A DNA stretch of 64,000 bases, from positions 62,398,754 to 62,462,753 of the forward strand of contig NC_087065.1 of the NCBI RefSeq assembly GCF_963678635.1, given 5' to 3'. How positions within the stretch are numbered: the stretch's first letter is position 1; every line of letters starts with the position of its first letter. The position numbers were made by a program, and so were the translations under genes. Below, in pieces: positions 8,601 to 16,137 of the stretch. The notes under the pieces were generated by a model. The model was not told the DNA's origin, made no database searches, and saw nothing but the letters and a program-made list of their open reading frames with translations. Source of the stretch: Symsagittifera roscoffensis (Eukaryota; Xenacoelomorpha; Acoela; Convolutidae).

Positions 8601-11600
8601 ATAAAAACATCGTCTAAATAGGTGATTGCGTTTTTCTTGAGTATCAGTGGTCTAAAAATTTTGCTCATAAAAGCTGAAAATGCTGCTGGTCCTATGGATA
8701 TTCCATAGAATAAGCGGTTGAATTCATATTGTTGGTTTCCGATAACAAATTGTGTTAAACGTCGTGATTGTTCATCTAGTGGCATTTGATTGTATGCACT
8801 ATTCATATCGGCGGTTGTAAAGTATTTGCCGTTTATTTTTGTTAAAATAACTTGTATTGGTTCAATGGGCCAATTACATTTTGATTCATCTATAAGTGAA
8901 TTGAGGTATCTATTATCGAGAACGATTTTCAATGATTCTCCTTTAGCTAGAATGATAACAGGGTTGATAAATGTGTTGCCTTTTGGTTGTTCTTCCTTGT
9001 TTACTGGTGATATAATGTTGTATTGTTCTAAAATGTCGAGTAATCTGTTCACTTTATCATGTAAGTGAATTGGTACTTTACTTGCTCTCTGTTTTTTGAA
9101 AACTGCGTCTGGTTTTAACGGGAGATGTAGTGATGAACTGATTTTTCCAACATCGAATTTTGATGTTGCATAGACTGATGAATATTTAATTAGCTGTTTG
9201 GCTAATTTTTCGAATTCGTCTTGTGTTATTTGTGAATGTTGGAAATTAAACATTGTTAAAAATTTTTGTTGGTCCTCTGTGTAGTTACTTATGTTGAATG
9301 TAGGTTTGAAATATGGAGTTTTTGTGAAATAATCCGTATTTCTGTTTTCGTTACTTATTATATTATTTATAGATAATTCTTCATTAAGAATTGTAGATTG
9401 GCAAATATCTAGTAATTGGAGTATATTATTTACGCGATAGGCTTTTTCGTGTATTGGTGATATTGTAGCGTTGGTTTCACAATATCCTAAAAGTCCTAAA
9501 GGTAATGTTACTTGGTAAGGTGTGTTGTTATAGACATGTAAGGAAATGATATCGGAATTCGAATTTTTCAAATATTTTATGGATGAGATTGTGATTTTGA
9601 AAAATTTGTGAATAGGTTTGAATTCAAATTCTGACATATAAAATTTTTGTTTGTTTTGTTCTTTATCATATTGGTGAACTTGTTTGATTGAAAAATTATA
9701 GATATTTCCTGATAGTGGTTTCAAGTGTTTTCTTTGTTGGTTAAATATCGGGTAGAATTTTGAAAAGAATGGTGGTTGTTTATTTAATCTTTGAAAAAAT
9801 GTTAAGGATGTTTCTTTTGTTTTTGTATATTTATCTTTGATTAATATTTTACTATTTAGTATGTTAATTGTTGGTATATACTTCGAAATAAATGGTATTC
9901 CAATGATATTATATTTAATGTCAGTGATATGGAATATTTGTTTAAATGGCTTATTTAAAATTTTGCTTTGTTCCATTGTTCTGGTGGGGAGGAGAAATAA
10001 TTGGATTTTTCCGTAGTTTATCAATGTTGATCCTTGTGCTGTTGCTAACTTACTGGAGGTTTCAAGAGGTGTTAGCTTTGGGTGTAAAGTTTTTATTTCA
10101 TTCCATGTGGGGATGTTTATTATGTTTGATTCTGCTCCTGAATCAATTAAAAAATCTATTTCAAGGTCTGGTGGTTGAAATTCTTTATTTCTTGGGCTTT
10201 CTAAGAGAAATGGTATTGTCCAAATTTTTTCTTTGGGTTGTTCTTTTTGTATATTTTGATAAATGTGGTTTGTATTCAAGCATTTTGTTTTGGTATTTTT
10301 ATTGGTTTGATTTGTAGTGTTAATCTCATTTGTTTCTTGCGTCGTTGGTGTGGAATTTATGGGTGTAGTGTAATAATTTTGAAGAAATTCTGATTGATTT
10401 TCATATATGTGTGATGAAAAAGGTTGTTCATATATGACAGATTCATAGTCATTTTCGACTTTTATCATATTGATAGAAAGAGTGTTTTCAGTATCACTTT
10501 CTGAATCTGATGATGTACAGTTTATTTGATTGAGTTGTAACGTATCAGTTACTGTGTCATCAATACCTGGAGGGTCTGATGTTGTTTCTGGGTTAGATTG
10601 TACTTGATTGATTTGTCTTTGATGTTTAGGTGTACTACTTCTGTGGCGATTATTAGAATTATTATAGTTATTATTATTCCGGTGTGGTGATTGGGAATAA
10701 TTTCTATAACGATTATTATAACTTGAGTGTCGATTTTGTGAATTATTTCGCGATCTGTTTTGGTAATTATTGTTTGGTCTGTTATAGTTCGATCTATTAT
10801 ATGAGTTATTCCTTGATTGATTGTTCGGGTAATTCTGGTTTCGGTTGTTTGAATAACTTCTATTTCGATTATAGGAGTAGTTTCTATTCCTATTGTATGA
10901 TGAATTTCGTGATTGGTTGTTTGGATAGTAGTTATTTCTTGATTGGGAATTAGATCTAGAAACAAATCGTTGTGTATTTGAATTTGATCTGGAGTAGTTA
11001 TTTCGACTATTTGGTCTATTGTAGTGATTTTGTGATGAATTATTCGTGTTTCTTCGTTCTGGTGATCTTCCTCTATAACTTGAGTTATATGGTGATTGAT
11101 TTCTTGTATAATTTGTATTGTTCGGGAGTGGTTTTCCTGAACTGTTGTTGCTGTAAACTGTTTTGTTCGGTAGATTTTGATCTTTTTTCATGTATTGATA
11201 GAATGATTTATTTGGTTCTTTATATTTTTGAGGTTTATTTTGATTGTCTTGCTGTTTTTGTCTACATTCGGAAATACTATGTCCGTATCGTCGGCAATAA
11301 TTACACCATTTTTTGAAAGATGGTTTGCCTTTAAAGTTTGGGTTCTTTTCGTAAATATTGAGTATTTCAGTGATTTTTTCAACGAGGTCTGTCTCTGATT
11401 CCTGTATATTATTAATATTAGTGGGAGTCGTTTCAATTCTGTTAACGTATTGTAATTTCAGATTTTCCGTTTCTTCTAGTTTCATCGTGATTTCTGCTTG
11501 TTCTAATTTGTCTACTAGTTTTCGAAAATCTAAATCGGGTTCGCGAATTGAAGAAGGATGGGATGCTGTCTTTTTTATTGCTATTTTCCTTAATTGTGGT

Positions 11601-13828
11601 GTTAAGGTCATCATTAAGATTTCTGTCATCTTTGTGTTTTTATAGTCATGTGTATTTAATGAATATGCTTTTCGAACTAGTGTTTCGATTCGTACTCCTA
11701 TTTGCTTGATGGTTTCGTTTGGTAATCTGCGAATTTCATTACATAAAACTCTTTGTTGTTGTTTGTTTCTTTCGGAGTCAAACATTTTTGAAAATTCCTG
11801 TGTAAACCTTTTCCAGTTTGATTTTATTTCTAGAGGTAGTACTGAAAACCATTTTTGGGCTGCGCCATCTAAGGTTGTTTGTATTAACGCTGTGCGTCGA
11901 TGTATCCAATTTTGATGTAGTGGCGTATTAATTGGTTCAGGTCCAATATTTAAAATCAGGTTTGCTGTTACTGCATTTAAATAATCTTCTACAGAGTATT
12001 CAGGGTCTGTTCCTGTGAAAACCATTAAAGGTTTGTTTGATGTTATTGATGATCCACCCATAAGGTATGGATTCATTGTCATTTGTAATGATTCTGCTGC
12101 ATTTGGCATTTGAGAAAAATTCGAAAGTTGGTTTCTTGTTATTTCATGTTGTTGGAGATAATATGGGAGTGGTATTTCATTTTGCATTTGTGATGCTTGA
12201 TACGAGTGTGCAGTCATTGGATTTTGTTGTTGAATTGGTTGAAAAGATTGTGTATTAATTAGATTTTGTTGTTGAATTGGTTGTTGATGTTGTGCATCTA
12301 TTGGTTGTGGAGAAAAATTTCTATGATTTGTACGTGTTCTCTGTATTCCTTGTCTACGATATTCTTGAGTATTTGGTGCAAATATATCTGGTTGTAAGAA
12401 ATCATCATCTGAGGATAAATAATCCATTTGATAAGATGTCTGTTTTTTATTTTTATTTTGTTGAAAAAATGGGTAATTTTCACTGTGATCCTGTGGAGGA
12501 TTTGTTTGGAAATTTATTGAATTAGGTTGGGTCATTGGGTTATCCCAATTTCGAGATCTTGTATATTGGTTAAAATTTCTTTGTGGTTGGTTATATGTTT
12601 TTGATGGATGTGTATAATTATAATTATGGTCTGCAAAGTTGTTTCTAGTGAATGTTTTGCGTGTTTTTGATGGTATTGTCATGGGTCTGTATGTTTGGTA
12701 ATCCATATGTGAATATTTAGGGGCAACCGAAGGTTTAACGGTTGATTGTAAGGTTACCTGTGTTTGTGAAGGATTTGTATTTCTTGGTGTTGTTAAATTT
12801 GGGCGTATTGGTGAAATACTTTGTTGTGTAGTTGTTGTGTGTACAATTTCTTCATTTATGAAGTGTGATGGTGTCTGGATATCTTGTTGAGTAAGATTCC
12901 TAGTTCCATTGAGGTTTTCATTGTGTATAACTGTAGAGTTTAAACTATTATTTTGTGTATCGGGTAAAAATGTATTATAGTTTAATGGTGTTGCATCAAT
13001 GGTTAATGGTATTACTTTTACATAATCTCTTATGTAAGATATCGTACTTATTGCTTGACTTGAGATTGTTTGTGGGAAGCTTATAAATGCGGGATGAGAC
13101 CATTCGGGGTCCCAAACATAATCTGATTGTTCTGTGATAGCGGTATCATCGTTCGAGTTTTGGGGTCTAAAATTTTTTCTTGCTTGTGCAATTAAATCAA
13201 TATTGTGTGTGAAATAATCTATTATGAACCATGCCAAAATTTTTTGTAGATCGTGTTTTGTATGTTGTGAAACGTCGTCTTTCGTGAAATTTTCTTTAAT
13301 GATGTTTAAATAACTAGAGAGTAGTGTGATTTCATGTCGTACTCTTAAATGTTTAGATGTTTCTGTCGGTGAGACATTTGTTATTGGGATTTCGTTTTCT
13401 AATATCGAAATATAACTATATATTATTGCGAAAACTTCATTGGTGAATATGGAGTTTGCTCTTTGTGAGTTATGATATTGGATGCTTTTTATATATTCTG
13501 AAAAAACTTTTGAAAATTCTAAATCAAGATCGTCTGTTTGAATTGTATATTTTCTATTATTATGGTTTGGTGAGGTGAATTCTATGGAGTAGATTCCATA
13601 CTGTTGTGTTATGTTGCATATATCTTTTAAGTAGTGGTCTATGATTTGTCTTTTGATTTTTACATCTGGGAACTCTGTTTTACATGGACTGATTCCGGGT
13701 TCAAATAAATTTAATAGTAAATTTTTGCAAAATATATGCTGTCCTCTATCAGTGGTTGCATCTACTATAAAAGGAAAGATTTCATCATCATCTGGACTTT
13801 CTTCACCTGGGGTGTGCGTTGAGCTCAT
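5606..13828 (-). CDS. gag-pol: Gag-Pol polyprotein (gag, protease, RT, RNase H, integrase)
   Basis: A single 2,740-codon frame. Residues 1-600 are an extended N-terminal region with a Gln-rich stretch. About 600-800 is a retrotransposon Gag core (AAQKWFSVLPLEIKSNWKRF). A CCHC knuckle (CNYCRRYGHSISEC) lies near 841. A long Asn/Arg/Ser/Tyr-rich segment covers about 900-1075. The aspartic protease motif FLIDSGAESNII is near 1229. RT follows, with catalytic YLDD near 1738. RNase H has CDASNFGIGAALL near 1884. Integrase has an HHCC zinc site (H..H near 2245, CNDCIVC near 2283), then DDE residues in FDTKGP (~2319), VTDNGTEF (~2381) and LVEGMNR (~2414), and a GPY/F-type motif (RKGPYQII, ~2593) before a basic Lys-rich tail. 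All catalytic motifs are intact. Gag, pro and pol share one frame with no frameshift or stop, so Gag:Pol ratio must be set some other way. The ATG at 13828 lies inside the end of the upstream basic ORF. Confidence 0.95.
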   Translation of the reverse strand: MSSTHTPGEESPDDDEIFPFIVDATTDRGQHIFCKNLLLNLFEPGISPCKTEFPDVKIKRQIIDHYLKDICNITQQYGIYSIEFTSPNHNNRKYTIQTDDLDLEFSKVFSEYIKSIQYHNSQRANSIFTNEVFAIIYSYISILENEIPITNVSPTETSKHLRVRHEITLLSSYLNIIKENFTKDDVSQHTKHDLQKILAWFIIDYFTHNIDLIAQARKNFRPQNSNDDTAITEQSDYVWDPEWSHPAFISFPQTISSQAISTISYIRDYVKVIPLTIDATPLNYNTFLPDTQNNSLNSTVIHNENLNGTRNLTQQDIQTPSHFINEEIVHTTTTQQSISPIRPNLTTPRNTNPSQTQVTLQSTVKPSVAPKYSHMDYQTYRPMTIPSKTRKTFTRNNFADHNYNYTHPSKTYNQPQRNFNQYTRSRNWDNPMTQPNSINFQTNPPQDHSENYPFFQQNKNKKQTSYQMDYLSSDDDFLQPDIFAPNTQEYRRQGIQRTRTNHRNFSPQPIDAQHQQPIQQQNLINTQSFQPIQQQNPMTAHSYQASQMQNEIPLPYYLQQHEITRNQLSNFSQMPNAAESLQMTMNPYLMGGSSITSNKPLMVFTGTDPEYSVEDYLNAVTANLILNIGPEPINTPLHQNWIHRRTALIQTTLDGAAQKWFSVLPLEIKSNWKRFTQEFSKMFDSERNKQQQRVLCNEIRRLPNETIKQIGVRIETLVRKAYSLNTHDYKNTKMTEILMMTLTPQLRKIAIKKTASHPSSIREPDLDFRKLVDKLEQAEITMKLEETENLKLQYVNRIETTPTNINNIQESETDLVEKITEILNIYEKNPNFKGKPSFKKWCNYCRRYGHSISECRQKQQDNQNKPQKYKEPNKSFYQYMKKDQNLPNKTVYSNNSSGKPLPNNTNYTRNQSPYNSSYRGRSPERRNTNNSSQNHYNRPNSRNNYSRSNSNTQRFVSRSNSQSRNNYYPNNQSRNSSYNRNRNYSYNRNRSYSNNRNQNYPNNQSRNNSYNRSNYNRPNNNYQNRSRNNSQNRHSSYNNRYRNYSQSPHRNNNNYNNSNNRHRSSTPKHQRQINQVQSNPETTSDPPGIDDTVTDTLQLNQINCTSSDSESDTENTLSINMIKVENDYESVIYEQPFSSHIYENQSEFLQNYYTTPINSTPTTQETNEINTTNQTNKNTKTKCLNTNHIYQNIQKEQPKEKIWTIPFLLESPRNKEFQPPDLEIDFLIDSGAESNIINIPTWNEIKTLHPKLTPLETSSKLATAQGSTLINYGKIQLFLLPTRTMEQSKILNKPFKQIFHITDIKYNIIGIPFISKYIPTINILNSKILIKDKYTKTKETSLTFFQRLNKQPPFFSKFYPIFNQQRKHLKPLSGNIYNFSIKQVHQYDKEQNKQKFYMSEFEFKPIHKFFKITISSIKYLKNSNSDIISLHVYNNTPYQVTLPLGLLGYCETNATISPIHEKAYRVNNILQLLDICQSTILNEELSINNIISNENRNTDYFTKTPYFKPTFNISNYTEDQQKFLTMFNFQHSQITQDEFEKLAKQLIKYSSVYATSKFDVGKISSSLHLPLKPDAVFKKQRASKVPIHLHDKVNRLLDILEQYNIISPVNKEEQPKGNTFINPVIILAKGESLKIVLDNRYLNSLIDESKCNWPIEPIQVILTKINGKYFTTADMNSAYNQMPLDEQSRRLTQFVIGNQQYEFNRLFYGISIGPAAFSAFMSKIFRPLILKKNAITYLDDVFMQSQTKDEMFNVLEKYHQILQNENLKAAPDKSHFFLTRVKFLGHNIERKTITPLKSRIDAIQKLQPPTNKKKIQEFLGMLNFLSKYVYKMQLYLRPFYNILRQQNNFEWNTEHQTRFEEIKKLLTEQISNTIPDSNQPFYAMCDASNFGIGAALLQSHNGTNKMNLISANSRLFTQAELRLSTLMRECTAIIYTLTEYEFLILGSKHPTVLFTDHKPIIFLFTQKSNPNHRVYRFQLILMKFPNLHIVWTAGKNLALPDTLSRNTPPELLTRKTTVEIPKNIKFYLAENETSPRLECKYAVKTDIEQSQINSLQHFPLYLDCQNNHYEVDLLGTSTFKPIPYSQWIKNNTQQKRTKQHPPKKDHFPLIEKEDLTDKINLSGPQTNDSKYTINQVFDLHDPLDTIPLSKFEIENIFLPPTETITISTLKQYQNLDPIIRQLKSWHEYKTKPVKADSTILGNKTLLRYFRKFNNTTINENTDLLEYNLNESTVPCLPLSMILIAFNISHTQNIKGHSGSEKTYSNFIQNFYFPNAPIWIKVLCNDCIVCQLNKPYPNQKQIAQKQDFKGQSLYFNHRISFDTKGPISPSSEGNSYIMVIVDAFTHYVAINPVPHCNAYYAYTTLYEHWIAKFGLPEILVTDNGTEFINNEIITLCHLYNIKHKPRTSHAPWTNGLVEGMNRSLQEYLRCIINGNDTKYTEWSADVKLFPLAYNSQITTTLGMSPYEMVFNQKPRKPIMFTANSHKNAQGYCQPNKDSICYNLPLHTHDEDHFHHPQILKLASGTHTEWILNRDKKHNEIYQKITKKLLQRQNINEQINSRFTPASDLKIGTFVLIPNFNTQKGISKKLQPLRKGPYQIIAKPTDVTYKITDSNKKEIVQHRNNLLPYYPKEYALRELTQLYSFTGLKIIQNKPHLKNTEQNDNPTENQNTKPTATKINTQNHKESPKQRKNRKMTEQIIPQEQIDKSENRKTTRLRNQPRKNYKIFIPQSKILKKVEFQK

Positions 13829-14270
13829 TTTTTCGTTCGATGACTGTTAATATGTAATTATTAATGTGTCGAATTGGTTGATTCCAATTGTATAAATGTA
13901 CTGGTTTGTGTTTATACTGCTTTTTTATTCTTCTTTTTCCTCTTTTTGATGAATTTGAAGTTGTTTCTGAGTCAGAAAAATATAATTGATCGTGAAGTGG
14001 GTAATTTTTATCTATTGATTCTTTTAGTTTGTAAAGTTCGTCTAAACTGTTGGTTTCTGATTCTGAAAATGCGTTTCGGTTTTTTGAAAATCTTTTTCGT
14101 GTTATTTGTCTTTGTTTCGTTATTATTTTTCTTTTTAGTGTTTGTCGTTTTGTTCGAATGTATCCAACTGTTTGTGTATGAGGTGTGATTACAAGGTCGT
14201 ATTTTTTGTTATCTATTTCACAATTGTGTAAAACGATTGTTTGTTTATTTCCTAGGTTTTTAAATGACAT
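13803..14270 (-). CDS. Small basic ORF upstream of gag-pol
   Basis: 155 codons, starting MSFKNLGNKQTIVLHN. Two strongly basic clusters (KRQTLKRKIITKQRQITRKR near residues 38-60; KRGKRRIKKQYKHK near 108-122) flank an acidic Ser-rich stretch with SESETNSLDEL and FSDSETTS, which look like casein-kinase-type sites. This could be a nuclear or RNA-binding regulator, but no family is recognised. Its 3' end overlaps the first 26 nt of gag-pol in a different frame, so ribosomes would meet it first; leaky scanning or reinitiation would be needed to reach gag. Confidence 0.5.
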   Translation of the reverse strand: MSFKNLGNKQTIVLHNCEIDNKKYDLVITPHTQTVGYIRTKRQTLKRKIITKQRQITRKRFSKNRNAFSESETNSLDELYKLKESIDKNYPLHDQLYFSDSETTSNSSKRGKRRIKKQYKHKPVHLYNWNQPIRHINNYILTVIERKNELNAHPR

Positions 14271-15937
14271 AAGGTTTAGGATGACGGATGCAAAAGGTTG
14301 TTAAATGATTTCTATTTTCCTAAACTGTTAGTTCTTACGATTTTTTGGTTAGCTTAACCTGGGTCTATTTGTTCAGGGTTGGAGAGAAAAGTATATCGAT
14401 TCCGAAGAATGATTTTTTACTTTCTCGTGGCTAGTATAAGTTAAGGTGTTAACTTACTTAATCTTACTTAGGGGTAGTGATTGTGTTCAAGGGTTGGAGA
14501 ATAGTAAATCGATCCACAAGGTTCAGGTATAATTAGAACGCGAGTAGTTCGTTAGATACTATTTTAAACTTACTAAGTCTAAGATTTATCCTGGGTCTGG
14601 TAAGAGGGGGGGTCAAGTGAAGGATGAATAACCGAAGTTCTTCACTGTTTATCCTAATTTGAATGATTAGTTTTGTTTTAAAAATTTCTATTAGTCTTGG
14701 GTCTTTAGAAAGGGTTGGGTAGTGAATCGACGTTTGAGGTCGTTAGACACTAATTAAGTGGGTGGGGGAGAACAAAGTTGTTCTGTTTGATCCAAGGATA
14801 AGCCTTGATGATCAAATTTGAAATTTAATTAAGTAGAAAATGATTTAAGATCCAAGGATAAGCCTTGATGATCTGGTTTTAAAATTAAGTGAATTTAAGT
14901 TTTAATAAAATTTTAAATGTGTGTAAAGGAAAGATTTAGTGTTTTGATGATGTTAGTGGGTTTATGATTGCTGTTATGTTTTAGATGATGGAGCTGGAAC
15001 AACAGGATGATTTATGATTACTAACCATTTATTGTCATGCTACTAATTTTTATTTTTTATTTTTCAATAAATATTTTTCAAACATGTTTTGTATATTACT
15101 GCAGAGTTTTAGGAAAACGATCTTAGATCTTTTTATCAATCGTTATTGTATATTAATAATTTTGTTTAGCGCCTGAAATGATTTTGAAGATTAACTTCAA
15201 GGTTTATGTTTGCAAATGAAAATCTAAATTCATTGCCAGTAGTATTCTAAATATAAAAGTTTGTTCTGGTTTTTGCCTAACTATCATATAGCTATATGGC
15301 AAGTTTCTACTTTGTCGTATGTCGTCTCTGGTTCGAGGTCTTCTTCCAATTCCGGGTAGTTCTGTTATGGTTCGGAATATTGGCTCTGATCTATTGAGTC
15401 GTAGAGACATTTCGATTAAATTATTGTCGTATAACATTTTGTAAATGTTTTGTCTAATTTCTAATCTATTATTGGTTAATGCTAAGCTATTAAGGTCTTG
15501 TTCGAGACTTATGGTCGCACCAGATGAGTTAGGACCGAGTTGGTTAACTCATAGAGTAATTTCGGATAGGGTACACCGTCTGCTCGTCACGCTATCTTAT
15601 TTTCGGCCGGATAGATTCGTGCAACTTCTTAGTCTAATACCGATCCTAATCTTACTCTTATACTATCTAGTCTCAGGTTGTTTAACTAGTCTCTGCTAGG
15701 CTCAATAGATCTAGGGTATACTGGTTTATTGCGGCTGCTGAAGTGCTCGGGAGAGTCCAACTAATTTCTAAGTTAAATTCAAATCTCTCTGGTGCTGAAA
15801 TTACAAGTAACTTCAGCACTTACAAATAAGTGGGTTGTTAGTTAGATGGATCATGATTGGTTAATATTAAATACTTTACATTGGTAAAATATCTAATTTA
15901 TCCAATCATAAAATGTAGTTTAGATCAGGTTCCACAA
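14271..15937 (-). promoter_or_regulatory. Retroelement leader and possible 5' LTR region, no gene
   Basis: About 1.67 kb without a believable gene. It contains degenerate repeats of a block with GGGTTGGAGA (14379, 14495) and GGGTTGGGTAGTGAATCGA (14708), each preceded by CTGGGTCT-like sequence, and one clear direct repeat (listed separately). A 9-bp inverted repeat TGCTGAAGT occurs at about 15736 and 15806. If the element is complete on this side, the LTR and primer-binding site lie here or in the N gap. Without the other LTR I cannot mark them. Confidence 0.45.
14789..14873. repeat. Two exact 25-bp direct repeats, 60 bp apart
   Basis: gatccaaggataagccttga followed by tgatc occurs at 14789-14813 and again at 14849-14873. 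The core AAGG-ataag-CCTT can pair with itself, so each copy could make a small hairpin in the element leader. Confidence 0.8.
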
Positions 15938-16137
15938 NNNNNNNNNNNNNNNNNNNNNNNNNNNNNNNNNNNNNNNNNNNNNNNNNNNNNNNNNNNNNNN
16001 NNNNNNNNNNNNNNNNNNNNNNNNNNNNNNNNNNNNNNNNNNNNNNNNNNNNNNNNNNNNNNNNNNNNNNNNNNNNNNNNNNNNNNNNNNNNNNNNNNNN
16101 NNNNNNNNNNNNNNNNNNNNNNNNNNNNNNNNNNNNN
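15938..16137. other. Assembly gap of 200 N
   Basis: Exactly 200 ambiguous bases, the usual placeholder for a gap of unknown length. The retroelement lies to the left and host 3'-flanking sequence to the right, so the element's 5' end may be collapsed or missing here. The ORFs that cross it are artefacts. Confidence 0.99.

Larger units (their letters stand above)
1..15937 (-). mobile_element. Large Ty3/gypsy-type env-bearing LTR retroelement, incomplete at window edge
   Basis: A continuous block of minus-strand coding capacity: basic ORF, gag-pol, two hydrophobic mini-ORFs, an ATG-less ORF, an envelope-like ORF and a downstream ORF that leaves the window. The pol order is protease, RT, RNase H, integrase with a GPY/F-like tail, which is the Ty3/gypsy (Metaviridae) order. 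The coding strand is A- and C-rich compared with T and G through the whole block, unlike the BEL element and the host exons. No LTR can be defined: the 3' LTR is off the left edge, and the 5' boundary lies in the leader or in the N gap. The long ORFs are undamaged, so the insertion looks recent or selected. At more than 14 kb it is unusually long for the group. The right limit given here is only the edge of the N gap. Confidence 0.85.

Noticed and set aside
10549-10965. 138-codon minus-strand ORF inside gag-pol
   Set aside because: It is an alternative frame of the Asn/Arg/Ser/Tyr-rich repeat; low complexity keeps it open and it lacks any context.
15233-15250. Possible primer-binding site TGGCAATGAATTTAGA on the minus strand of the leader
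   Set aside because: It starts with TGG but I cannot match it to a tRNA end and no LTR border is visible beside it.
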